Positions 35,079 to 43,196 of a DNA stretch of 62,224 nucleotides are shown in pieces. The stretch comes from Alphaproteobacteria bacterium. Its GTDB lineage: Bacteria; Pseudomonadota; Alphaproteobacteria; Rs-D84; CASDRH01. The DNA is taken from contig JAOASE010000008.1 of assembly GCA_025210155.1 (NCBI GenBank), forward strand, positions 1-62,224, given 5' to 3'. The translations under genes and the position numbers were made by a program. The notes under the pieces are model-generated. The model did not search any database. It was not told the origin of the DNA and saw nothing but the letters and a program-made list of their open reading frames with translations. The number at the start of each line of letters is the position of its first letter. Position 1 is the first letter of the stretch.

Positions 35079-35393
35079 ATGGCAAAAAAAGAAACTTCCA
35101 TATTAGAAAAACGATTTAAATTTGTTCTTGATGACTTTAAATTGGCCCTTAGAAGAGAGGATAAAAAAACTGTCGTCGAGATATTTGAAACTATTTTCAA
35201 AAGAGATATTGAAAGCGATAGCTGTGCTGAGGAGGTTTGGGAATTATTAAAATGTATGGAAGAACATTTTAAAGAAACTCCAAATAAAATCAGATTCTTT
35301 GAAAGCAATGCTATAAGTTTTTGTTGGTGGATTAGCAAACATAAAGCTGATTATCTAAAGGAACAAACCAATAAATTTTGGAAATACCTTTAA
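35079..35393 (+). CDS. Orphan helical protein
   Basis: A 104-aa helical protein rich in Phe, Lys and Glu, with WELLKCMEEHF and CWWISKHK segments; no signal peptide and no recognised family. Same single-gene layout as its neighbours. Confidence 0.6.
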   Translation: MAKKETSILEKRFKFVLDDFKLALRREDKKTVVEIFETIFKRDIESDSCAEEVWELLKCMEEHFKETPNKIRFFESNAISFCWWISKHKADYLKEQTNKFWKYL

Positions 35394-35399
35394 TCTTTT

Positions 35400-35439
35400 T
35401 AAGATGTGTTTTTTCTTCGGAAATTGCACATCTTTTTTT
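35400..35439 (+). terminator. Intrinsic terminator
   Basis: AAGATGTG/GCACATCTT stem with T run. Confidence 0.75.
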
Positions 35440-35528
35440 ATAGGAAATTTCTCACTTTTTTACTTGTCTTTAGCTCAAATAGTACTATATTATATGTTAT
35501 AAAAATTATTTTGAGAAAGGATGGAAAA

Positions 35529-38216
35529 GTGATTAATAAAATTGCGAAGAAATTATTTGGGACTGAGAACGAGAGAGATTTAAAAAAGTATCAAAAATTT
35601 GTTGATGAAATTAATTCTAAGAAAGAGTTTTTTAATAAACTTTCTGATGATGAGCTTAAGGCTTATACACCTAAACTTCAAAAAATGTTGAAAGATGGAT
35701 CTTCGCTGAATGATATCATGTGTGATGCGTTTGCTGTTGCTCGTGAAGCATCTACTCGTGTGCTGGGTATGACTCCGTTTGATGTTCAAGTTATGGGTGC
35801 TATTGTTCTTCACAAAGGTAAAATCACTGAAATGAGAACTGGTGAGGGTAAGACATTGGTTGCTACTATGGCTGTTTATCTTAATGCATTAGAAGGTAAA
35901 GGTGTGCATGTTGTTACTGTGAATGATTACTTGGCTAAGAGAGACGCTGAATGGATGGGTAAACTTTATGAATGGTTAGGTCTATCTTGGGCTTATTTGA
36001 CTAATGAAGTTTCTGATGAAGATAGAAAAGCTGCTTACCAAGCTGACATCCTTTATGCTACGAATAATGAATTGGGTTTCGACTACCTAAGAGATAATAT
36101 GAAATTCACTCAAGAGAGTATGGTTCAAAGAGAATTTAATTTCGCGATTGTCGACGAAGTTGATTCTATTTTGATTGACGAAGCTAGAACTCCTTTGATT
36201 ATTTCTGGTCCTACGGAAGATACTTCTGAAATGTATCAAAAAATTAATTCTGTTATTGGGCAAGTTAAACCTGCTCATTATAAAATGGATGAGAAACATA
36301 AAAATGTTATTCTTAATGAAGAAGGTATGGAATTCATGGAGAAGTTACTTCATGAAAACGGCATAACTTCTGTTAAAAATCTTTATGATATTCAAAACGC
36401 TGCGATAGTTCATTACATGGATAAATCTTTGACTGCTAATCTTATGTTTAAGAGAGACGTAGATTATCTTGTAAATAATGGTGAAGTTATGATTATTGAT
36501 GAGTTCACTGGTAGAGCTATGGAAGGTAGACGTTATTCAAATGGTTTACACCAAGCTATTGAGGCTAAAGAAGGTGTGACTATTCAAAATGAAAATCAAA
36601 CTTTGGCTAGTATTACTTATCAAAACTTATTCAGACTTTATCCAAAGCTAGCTGGTATGACTGGTACTGCTGCAACTGAAGCTGCTGAATTTGAAGAAAT
36701 TTATAGCTTGAAGGTTCTTGAAATTCCTACGAACTTACCAGTTCAAAGAGTTGATCATGATGATGAAATTTATGTAAATGTTAAAGACAAGTTTAAAGCT
36801 GTTGCTGAGCTTATTAAAGACTGTCAAAGACGTGGACAACCGGTTCTTGCTGGTACTATCTCTATTGAGAAGTCTGAACTATTAGCCGATATACTTAAAA
36901 ATGAACATGGTATTGATGCGGCTGTATTGAATGCTAAGCAACACGAAAGAGAAGCTTATATAGTTGCTCAAGCAGGTGTTCCTGGTTCTGTTACTATTGC
37001 GACTAATATGGCTGGTAGAGGTACAGATATTAAGCTTGGTGGTAATATTGACATGATCATGAGAGATGAGATGGAAAAGCTTGGTAAAGATGAGCTTACT
37101 GGTGAAGAAGTTGCTGCTATCGAAGCTAGAGTTGCTGAACAAAAAGATGCTGCTTTAAAAGCTGGTGGCCTTTATGTGATTGGTACAGAAAGACATGAAT
37201 CTCGTAGAATTGATAATCAGTTAAGAGGTAGATCTGGAAGACAAGGTGATCCTGGAGATTCTAAATTCTTCTTGTGTCTTGAAGATGATTTGATGAGAAT
37301 TTTTGGTGGAGATAGATTGAAAAATATGCTTTCTACTTTCGGATTTAAAGAAGGTGAAATGATTAAACATAAATGGATTTCTAAGGCTCTTGAGAGATCT
37401 CAAAGAAAAGTTGAAGAACATCACTTTGATACTAGAAAAGAAATTCTTAAGTATGATGATGTTATGAATGAACAAAGAAAAGTTGTTTATGCTCAAAGAA
37501 AAGATATTATGAAGACAGATGATAACTCTGCTCTAGCCGCTGAAATGGCTGCTAATATTGTAGAAAAAATCTGTGAGCAAAATATTCCTTTCAAAGCTGA
37601 GGCGTCTCAATGGAATTATGAAAATATAGATGCTAATTATTTTGAAAGATTTGGTATTAGAATTGATTCTAAATCTCTTAGAACTATTGGTGAGAAAGAA
37701 TTCTTTGATGATTTATATGATATTTATCAAAAGCATATGGCTGAGAAAGAAGCTAATTATGGTGCTGGTTTGATTAGATATGCTGAAAAAGTTATTCTAT
37801 TGCAAGAACTTGATACTGAGTGGAAGGATCACCTTCTTAACTTGGATCACTTGAGAAGTGGTATTAACTTGAGAAGTTATGGTCAAAAGAAACCTATTGA
37901 TGAATATAAGAAAGAAGCTTTTGTTATGTTTAAGGATTGCTTAGAAAAGTTTGAAGCTAGAAGTATTGAAATACTTTCTAAGAGTGAATTTAAACGTAAT
38001 GAGATTTCTGATATAGAAGAAGAAAATGCTGCTAGTGCTGTTGCGGATGAGCATCCTACTGATGGTCAAGGATCTGTGGATGAAGCTCCTGTAGCTGGCA
38101 GTCCTGTAAATGCTAGTGCTACGCCCTCTTCTACTGATATGAAGAATGTTGGTAGAAATGAACCATGTCCTTGTGGAAGTGGTAAAAAGTTTAAGCACTG
38201 TCATGGAAAGATCTAA
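35529..38216 (+). CDS. secA: Preprotein translocase ATPase SecA
   Basis: Motor of the Sec translocon, 895 aa. Walker A is MRTGEGKT, Walker B is VDEVDSILIDEARTPLIISG, and helicase motifs NMAGRGTDIKLGG and QLRGRSGRQGDPG are present. The C-terminal SEC-C zinc motif CPCGSGKKFKHCH is complete. The GTG at 35529 is preferred: GATGG lies upstream and the normal N-terminus (INKIAKKLFG) follows. The in-frame extension to 35406 would overlap the previous gene's terminator and is hydrophobic. Confidence 0.97.
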   Translation: MINKIAKKLFGTENERDLKKYQKFVDEINSKKEFFNKLSDDELKAYTPKLQKMLKDGSSLNDIMCDAFAVAREASTRVLGMTPFDVQVMGAIVLHKGKITEMRTGEGKTLVATMAVYLNALEGKGVHVVTVNDYLAKRDAEWMGKLYEWLGLSWAYLTNEVSDEDRKAAYQADILYATNNELGFDYLRDNMKFTQESMVQREFNFAIVDEVDSILIDEARTPLIISGPTEDTSEMYQKINSVIGQVKPAHYKMDEKHKNVILNEEGMEFMEKLLHENGITSVKNLYDIQNAAIVHYMDKSLTANLMFKRDVDYLVNNGEVMIIDEFTGRAMEGRRYSNGLHQAIEAKEGVTIQNENQTLASITYQNLFRLYPKLAGMTGTAATEAAEFEEIYSLKVLEIPTNLPVQRVDHDDEIYVNVKDKFKAVAELIKDCQRRGQPVLAGTISIEKSELLADILKNEHGIDAAVLNAKQHEREAYIVAQAGVPGSVTIATNMAGRGTDIKLGGNIDMIMRDEMEKLGKDELTGEEVAAIEARVAEQKDAALKAGGLYVIGTERHESRRIDNQLRGRSGRQGDPGDSKFFLCLEDDLMRIFGGDRLKNMLSTFGFKEGEMIKHKWISKALERSQRKVEEHHFDTRKEILKYDDVMNEQRKVVYAQRKDIMKTDDNSALAAEMAANIVEKICEQNIPFKAEASQWNYENIDANYFERFGIRIDSKSLRTIGEKEFFDDLYDIYQKHMAEKEANYGAGLIRYAEKVILLQELDTEWKDHLLNLDHLRSGINLRSYGQKKPIDEYKKEAFVMFKDCLEKFEARSIEILSKSEFKRNEISDIEEENAASAVADEHPTDGQGSVDEAPVAGSPVNASATPSSTDMKNVGRNEPCPCGSGKKFKHCHGKI

Positions 38217-38239
38217 TTAGATTTTTTGATGAATAAATT

Positions 38240-38272
38240 TAAAACTCCCTACTTTTGATAGGGAGTTTTTAT
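38240..38272. terminator. Terminator after secA
   Basis: AAAACTCCCTA cttttga TAGGGAGTTTTT. Confidence 0.9.
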
Positions 38273-38295
38273 TATTAAAAGAATTAAATATTCTA

Positions 38296-38541
38296 TTATT
38301 CATTCACTTCTATAACTTTAATTTTTCTTTTTGAAGTAAAGTAAAAGAATAAAGGAAAATAAAAAACAGATGATATTAATATAAATTTTAAATACCCTAC
38401 GTCTAAAGGATCCAATCCAAATAAATGTAAAACGTATTTATCTAAAATAGACATTAATATCATAGTTAAGACAATTACTCCAACATATTTCAGTGTAGTT
38501 ATTAATCTATGCTTTAAAATAGCTTTTTGCTTATAATCCAT
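38296..38541 (-). CDS. Small two-TM orphan protein (second gene of small operon)
   Basis: An 81-aa protein with two hydrophobic segments (YVGVIVLTMILMSILDKYVL, FILISSVFYFPLFFYF) and basic ends. It starts 19 bp after the 48-aa gene 38561-38707 and probably shares its promoter. No recognised family. Confidence 0.6.
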   Translation of the reverse strand: MDYKQKAILKHRLITTLKYVGVIVLTMILMSILDKYVLHLFGLDPLDVGYLKFILISSVFYFPLFFYFTSKRKIKVIEVNE

Positions 38542-38560
38542 AGTAAATAATTAAGTTGAT

Positions 38561-38707
38561 TTAATACATGTATTTATGCTCTACTCTTCGAAACTTTATC
38601 CAAAGTATTACAAAGGGAGAAAGAATAATTATTAATATCAAAGTAGATATTAAAGACCATACTAATGAAAAGCCTCCTTTTATAAGGATAATAATTATGT
38701 TTATCAT
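38561..38707 (-). CDS. 48-aa hydrophobic peptide gene
   Basis: A small ORF beginning MINIIIILIKGG, almost wholly hydrophobic except near its basic end (KFRRVEHK). It sits 5 nt after a perfect leader element with the usual promoter spacing, and its stop codon is followed after 19 bp by the 81-aa gene. Coding status rests on this context; membrane location is likely. Confidence 0.6.
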   Translation of the reverse strand: MINIIIILIKGGFSLVWSLISTLILIIILSPFVILWIKFRRVEHKYMY

Positions 38708-38766
38708 AGTTTATAGGTTTAAATTTTTACTACTTTAAATAGTATATTTAAAAATTTTATTGTCAA
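38708..38766 (-). promoter_or_regulatory. Promoter and leader element AAATTTAAACCTAT
   Basis: Minus strand: TTGACA (38766-38761), 17 bp, ACTATT (38743-38738), AAATTTAAACCTAT (38726-38713), ATG at 38707. Confidence 0.75.
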
Positions 38767-38868
38767 TGATTTAGTTTTTTGTTTTATTAAATATATAGTT
38801 TTTTCAATAATATATGTAATTACTACTTATACTATATGAAAAAAAAATTAAAAAAGGTGAAAAAATGC

Positions 38869-38896
38869 TTGCAATTGTAAATTTTGTACGTATAAT
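38869..38896 (+). promoter_or_regulatory. Promoter of tRNA-Asp
   Basis: TTGCAA (38869-38874), 16 bp, TATAAT (38891-38896). Confidence 0.6.
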
Positions 38897-38913
38897 TCTG
38901 AGTATTGTTGGAC

Positions 38914-38990
38914 GCGGGTGTAGCTCAGTTGGTTAGAGCGCCTGCCTGTCACGCAGGAGGTCGCCGGTTCGAGTCCGGTCACTCGCGCCA
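38914..38990 (+). tRNA. tRNA-Asp (GTC)
   Basis: A 77-nt cloverleaf: acceptor GCGGGTG/CACTCGC, D-arm, anticodon stem CCTGC/GCAGG with loop CTGTCAC (anticodon GTC), T-arm CCGGTTCGAGTCCGG, and encoded CCA. Confidence 0.97.
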
Positions 38991-39031
38991 CTCAATTTAA
39001 GATGAAGGTTTTTACCTTCTTTTTTTATTTC
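38974..39031 (+). repeat. Direct repeat 1: tRNA-Asp 3' end plus terminator
   Basis: TCCGGTCACTCGCGCCA plus the ~40 following bases, which contain a terminator (GAAGGT ttt ACCTTC, T run), recur at 39171-39229 with one substitution and a T-run length change. Confidence 0.9.
39003..39028 (+). terminator. Terminator of tRNA-Asp
   Basis: GAAGGTttttACCTTC then T run. Confidence 0.85.
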
Positions 39032-39170
39032 AAATTTTTATTAATAACCGTTCTCGAACAAGTTCGGGTCTGCCGCTGGCGAAACAAGTTTCTTGCTTGC
39101 AGTAGCAGTAACACGTAAACGAACTGTTGCGATTTCTGTAAACTTCGAAATCTTTCAGTTCTACTTTGTT
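39032..39170. other. ~139-bp segment between tRNA-Asp repeats
   Basis: No ORF of note. It is less AT-rich than its surroundings and carries short inverted repeats (CGAACAAGTTCG, GAAACaaGTTTC). It may be what is left of a small element that inserted at the tRNA 3' end. Confidence 0.4.
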
Positions 39171-39229
39171 TCCGGTCACTCGCGCCACTCAATTTAAGAT
39201 GAAAGTTTTTACCTTCTTTTTTTTATTTA
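39171..39229 (+). repeat. Direct repeat 2: copy of tRNA-Asp 3' end
   Basis: Starts TCCGGTCACTCGCGCCA and repeats the sequence at 38974-39031, offset by 197 bp. Here the terminator stem is damaged (GAAAGT against ACCTTC). Confidence 0.9.
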
Positions 39230-39238
39230 AAAATCGTT

Positions 39239-39309
39239 TTGACAAATTGGGATTGGCGTTCTATGATAGTTTTAGATATTAAAAAATAAATGTTGTAAAA
39301 TTTGAAGCT
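39239..39309 (+). promoter_or_regulatory. Promoter and degenerate leader element
   Basis: TTGACA (39239-39244), 17 bp, TATGAT (39262-39267); AAATTTGAAGCT directly before the ATG at 39310. Confidence 0.6.
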
Positions 39310-39690
39310 ATGAATGAAGAATTCAGAAAATTAGCTAAAAAATATAATACTGATCCGCAGAAGTTAGAAAAGGTTTTCCAAAATATTTTCAATGAACTAG
39401 ATAATTGCAGAAGCAATTTAAAATGTTTCTTTTATAGAATAATTGTTATGAGGTGTACTCATGATATAGAAGATGCAGAAAAGTTAGAAGAGATATGCTT
39501 TAATAGCGATAGTTTAATTGATATAATTATTAAACTTGAAGATAATAAAACATCTTTTTCAGAAATTTCATTTTTATATTTTATATTAAATGAAAAGTTT
39601 AAGGATATATCCTTTATCGATTCTGATTTAATAGAGAAGGTTTTTGGTATGAAATCTAAGGAAAAAAGTATTATAGATTTTTGTTTTTAA
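39310..39690 (+). CDS. Orphan helical protein
   Basis: A 126-aa helical acidic protein with four Cys (NCRSNLKCFF, RCTHD, EICFN) and no signal peptide. No recognised family. Layout as other leader-element genes. It lies just beyond the duplicated tRNA-Asp end. Confidence 0.65.
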   Translation: MNEEFRKLAKKYNTDPQKLEKVFQNIFNELDNCRSNLKCFFYRIIVMRCTHDIEDAEKLEEICFNSDSLIDIIIKLEDNKTSFSEISFLYFILNEKFKDISFIDSDLIEKVFGMKSKEKSIIDFCF

Positions 39691-39694
39691 ATTA

Positions 39695-39726
39695 AAGAGC
39701 CCTTACCTAAATTGGGTTCTTTTTTA
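39695..39726 (+). terminator. Intrinsic terminator
   Basis: AAGAGCCC/GGGTTCTT imperfect stem with T run. Confidence 0.75.
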
Positions 39727-39863
39727 TTTTCTATATATATTTTCCTATTATTACAACTTATTTGTTGACAAAATTGTTTTCGTTATATAGAGTCGTTAAG
39801 TATATGAAAAATGTGAACATATTTTTAATCTAATATATTTATTAATCTAAAATCGTTAAAATT

Positions 39864-41399
39864 ATGAAAAGCGAAAATCAAAATCCGTTTGATCTATTGA
39901 TGGAAAACATCAAGAAAACTGGATCATTTCTTTGTGCGGGTATGGATCCCACAAATATCAAGGAAGATGAAGTTTATGACTGGGCGATGAAAACTGTTAA
40001 TGTATTAAAACCGCACGTGGCCTGCTTCAAGCCTAACTTCTCATTTTACGAAGGATTAGGTTCCGAAGGCTTAAGAGCTTTAAAATACATCTGTGAAAAT
40101 ACCATATCTATTCTGGACATTAAGGCCGGAGATATTGGTAAAACTCAAAGATTCAGAGCTGCTGCCGTGAAGAAAATGTACAATCCTAAGTTTGTTACCA
40201 TAACAGATTATATGGGTGGGTGTGCACTTCCTTTTATTGAACTTGGGATTGGAACCTTTGTGGTTGCTCGTTCGACTAATGAAGAAGGAACCTCATTCCA
40301 GGAAAGACATTCAGGTGGACTTTCTAATTCTGAGTGGATTGCTCATGAAATTAAGAAATCACAGCATGATAATATGACAGGTATTGTTGTTGGTGCTGGA
40401 GATGATGTTGAAGCCGTAAGAAGAATTCGTGCTTTATTCCCTGATGGGTGGTGGTTAATGCCGGGTGTTGGAACTCAAGAAAAGCCTAACAGCTTGAAAA
40501 CACTTGCGTACCTAAATGGAAAAGGCATTGTTAATTCCAGTAGTTCATTCACCGGAGTTCCTGACGACATGGACTGGAGATCTGAGGACTACGACATGCT
40601 GTTGATAGGCCGTGCCAATGAGCTGAATGCAAGGATTGGAGATCACGCTGGTACTACCGTAGAAACGCCGAAGGATATTGCTGTTGATATTCTTATCAGA
40701 AATCAGCTGGCACTAGTTTCCGGATATGTAGAGGAAAATTCAGAAGAGCGTGCATTCGAATATAAGAATGATCACCCTCGCCTGAAACGTAAAGACTTTA
40801 CTACATTCTGCCAAATCAGACATTTGACCGGGGTTTCGGATAGAGACAAAGAGTTCTGCTCGTTTGTAATCGCCGAAAAGTACAAAAAAATGCTTGATGA
40901 AAAGTTGGATGCTGTTGTGCCAGTTCCTATGGGTGCTATGGGTTTCCTCAATATTTTGAGCAAAGCATTGAGCACTACCGATTGGATTTTGCGACCTGCG
41001 AAAGAAGGCCCTGGTAATCAGGATCAAATAATCGGATTACCGGTTATTCCTAAAGGAGCCTTGCAGCGAAGTGGTTACACCATTCGTGAACAGGAAGAAA
41101 AAGATGTTAAAATTCTTATGGTGGAAGATATATTCTCTTCGGGAGGTTCTTCTATCAAAGAAGCCGACAGATTGAAAGAAGTACTTGCTAATCATTACCA
41201 TATGAATGCAGATATTTCAATCATTGCTCTTGGAACAAACACATTGGAGGCTCCTGGAAAGGTTAATGATGCTGGCTATAAAGCTTATGCATGCATTGAT
41301 ATTCCTGATATTGCAAAAGCGGCGTTGAAGTTTGTTGCAGAAGATGAGCGCGAGGCTGTTAAGCAAGATATGCTTGAGCGCTTTAATGTTGCCATTTAA
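39864..41399 (+). CDS. Fused orotidine-5'-phosphate decarboxylase / orotate phosphoribosyltransferase (PyrF-PyrE)
   Basis: A 511-aa bifunctional UMP synthase. The N-terminal half (~1-280) is a type-2 OMP decarboxylase: SFLCAGMDP, the catalytic LDIKAGDIGKT (Asp-Lys-Asp) and MPGVGTQ. The C-terminal half is a phosphoribosyltransferase with the PRPP motif ILMVEDIFSSGGSS. This order is opposite to animal UMP synthase. The DNA is visibly richer in G+C (about 40% by eye) than its neighbours and uses CTG, GGC and GCC codons more, consistent with transfer. A TTGACA lies at 39765-39770. The long leader lacks both Shine-Dalgarno and TTTAAACCT. Confidence 0.88.
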   Translation: MKSENQNPFDLLMENIKKTGSFLCAGMDPTNIKEDEVYDWAMKTVNVLKPHVACFKPNFSFYEGLGSEGLRALKYICENTISILDIKAGDIGKTQRFRAAAVKKMYNPKFVTITDYMGGCALPFIELGIGTFVVARSTNEEGTSFQERHSGGLSNSEWIAHEIKKSQHDNMTGIVVGAGDDVEAVRRIRALFPDGWWLMPGVGTQEKPNSLKTLAYLNGKGIVNSSSSFTGVPDDMDWRSEDYDMLLIGRANELNARIGDHAGTTVETPKDIAVDILIRNQLALVSGYVEENSEERAFEYKNDHPRLKRKDFTTFCQIRHLTGVSDRDKEFCSFVIAEKYKKMLDEKLDAVVPVPMGAMGFLNILSKALSTTDWILRPAKEGPGNQDQIIGLPVIPKGALQRSGYTIREQEEKDVKILMVEDIFSSGGSSIKEADRLKEVLANHYHMNADISIIALGTNTLEAPGKVNDAGYKAYACIDIPDIAKAALKFVAEDEREAVKQDMLERFNVAI

Positions 41400-41427
41400 C
41401 ATTTTGGATTAGAATTTAAAATTAATA

Positions 41428-41455
41428 GACCCGTTGTTTTTGCAGCGGGTTTTTC
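41428..41455 (+). terminator. Intrinsic terminator
   Basis: CCCGTTG/CAGCGGG stem with TTTTT after pyrFE. Confidence 0.8.
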
Positions 41456-41527
41456 AATATCAAAAAAAGTGCCTTGATACTTCTATCAATGACACTTTTC
41501 TCTACAAATATGGAAAAATTTATTTTA

Positions 41528-41974
41528 TTAATTTCTACAAACTATCGCTGGGTAGATTTTTTGCAGAAATCTTTTGTTATCCATCTGAACCTCTAAAACC
41601 TTATTTATAAAGCTTATAGGTTCTCGCACATTTGTTTTAATGCCAAACATTAAGCAATTAAGGAAGTTAATAATTTTATCTATATTTCGAATTAAAAACT
41701 CTTCGTCTTTAACTTTTAATAAAATCTTTTCTTCCCAGAAAAAACCAATACTTGCAAATGAAATAAGATTCCTTTCTGTCAGCTCTTTGTCTGTTGCCTT
41801 TCTTTCTTCTTCAGAAAGTTCATAGTAGAAACGACTTAAGTACAACAGATTATTTATTCTTCCGGAACTTAGATTTGCTTCAAAACTCTTTGTCGTTTTT
41901 CTTGAGAAAAAATATTTCTCAAACCACTCTACTCTAGTATCTAGAGGATGGTTTAAATTGTAATTGTATAACAT
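41528..41974 (-). CDS. Orphan soluble protein
   Basis: A 148-aa protein starting MLYNYNLNHPLDTRVEWF, with Phe/Tyr-rich helices; no recognised family. The frame extends to 42001, but that start lies inside the leader element. Single unit, no Shine-Dalgarno. Confidence 0.65.
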   Translation of the reverse strand: MLYNYNLNHPLDTRVEWFEKYFFSRKTTKSFEANLSSGRINNLLYLSRFYYELSEEERKATDKELTERNLISFASIGFFWEEKILLKVKDEEFLIRNIDKIINFLNCLMFGIKTNVREPISFINKVLEVQMDNKRFLQKIYPAIVCRN

Positions 41975-42035
41975 TATCTCAGGTTTAAATTTAATACTCA
42001 ATATTAATCTTAATATAGCTAAGTCATTGAGTCAA
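41975..42035 (-). promoter_or_regulatory. Promoter and leader element, with GANTC in the -35
   Basis: Minus strand: TTGACT (42035-42030), followed by C to make GACTC (42029-42033), 17 bp, TAAGAT (42012-42007), AAATTTAAACCTGA (41992-41979), ATG at 41974. TTAAATTTAAACCT is 14-nt complementary to sRNA B. Confidence 0.8.
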
Positions 42036-42156
42036 CTACAAACTTTCTTTCATAATATTTCATTATTATTTATAATTGCAAGGATTGTTTCTCAATACCT
42101 TTAATTCGTTGATTTATTTTTATAAAAACATATAATCTTTATAAAGGAGATACTTT

Positions 42157-43170
42157 ATGAAATTCTTGAAAAAAATTACATATATTTTTTGTTTAACTTC
42201 TCATATTAGATATATAAAACTTCTATTTTCTATTATGAAAATGAGAAGGGAAAATCCTAAGAAAAAACTTATATTAATAAAATCTCCTCATCCAGATAAT
42301 AAAAGAAAGTCTAGATATGGAGATCTTTATTTATCTACCGATTTGGCTGAAGGTATAAATAATCATGGAGAGTTTATTTCTGTTGTAGCTCCTAGACATT
42401 ATTGGAATAGATTTTTTATAAATATGATATCTGATTATTTTATAGTTTTTAGAGGCTTACATAATCTTAAACTATCGAAGAAACAAATGAAGACTCATTT
42501 TATGTATTTCATATCACACCCTGAAAGAACTTCTTTGGAAGAATTCAATTCATATAAAGCTGTTATAGTTGCTAGTGAAAAACACTATAAAACTTTGAAA
42601 GACAGTAATGTCAATGCGTTCTATGTTCCTCAATTTACTAATATGGATAAGTTTTACTATATTAAAGATGATACTAAAAAACATGATGTGTTGTTTATAG
42701 GAAACTCTCGTGGAGTTTATAGAGAAACTGTTAAGTACTGTATTAATAACGGTATAGACGTTGCTGTTTATGGTAAAGGTTGGGAGAACGTTATACCGAA
42801 GAAATTTATAAAATCTAGGTTTGTTAAGAATGATGAACTTAATAGATATTATTCTAATGCTAAGATAGTTCTTAACGACCATTGGGAATTTATGAAAAAG
42901 AATGGATTTATGGCAAACAGAGTTTTTGATGTTGCTGCGTGCAAAGGCTTTATGATTTCTGATTATATATCTGATATAGAAAGTATCTTTAAGGGAAATA
43001 TTGAGACTTATAAAGATGAAGAAGACTTCGTTAAAAAAATTATATATTATTTAGATAATGATAAAGAAAGAATTAAAAAAGCTGAGAAAGCCTATGAGAT
43101 AACTTCCAATAAATTTACTAAGGAATCTATTGCAAAATCTTTTGTAGATATAATTAAAAAAAGTAGCTAA
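42157..43170 (+). CDS. CgeB-like glycosyltransferase
   Basis: A 337-aa protein resembling the C-terminal, nucleotide-sugar-binding half of CgeB/GT-B type transferases: HDVLFIGNSRGVYRE, YGKGWENVIP, YYSNAKIVLNDHW and NRVFDVAACKGFMISD. Nearly every block recurs in the C-terminal half of the 43197-44960 product on the opposite strand. It probably adds a sugar to a surface glycan or glycoprotein in the cytoplasm. Ribosome site AAAGGAGAT. Convergent with the next gene. Confidence 0.75.
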   Translation: MKFLKKITYIFCLTSHIRYIKLLFSIMKMRRENPKKKLILIKSPHPDNKRKSRYGDLYLSTDLAEGINNHGEFISVVAPRHYWNRFFINMISDYFIVFRGLHNLKLSKKQMKTHFMYFISHPERTSLEEFNSYKAVIVASEKHYKTLKDSNVNAFYVPQFTNMDKFYYIKDDTKKHDVLFIGNSRGVYRETVKYCINNGIDVAVYGKGWENVIPKKFIKSRFVKNDELNRYYSNAKIVLNDHWEFMKKNGFMANRVFDVAACKGFMISDYISDIESIFKGNIETYKDEEDFVKKIIYYLDNDKERIKKAEKAYEITSNKFTKESIAKSFVDIIKKSS

Positions 43171-43190
43171 GTTAGCTACTTTTTATTTTC
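43158..43190. terminator. Terminator between convergent glycosyltransferase genes
   Basis: AAAAAGTAGCT aagtt AGCTACTTTTT. Confidence 0.85.
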
Positions 43191-43196
43191 TTTAGG

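Noticed and set aside
35406-35528. N-terminal extension of SecA
   Set aside because: It overlaps the preceding terminator, is hydrophobic and is absent from SecA proteins; the GTG at 35529 fits the family start.
38866-38945. Short ORF (MLAIVNFVRIIL...) with AGGTG before it
   Set aside because: It runs into the tRNA-Asp gene and covers its promoter.
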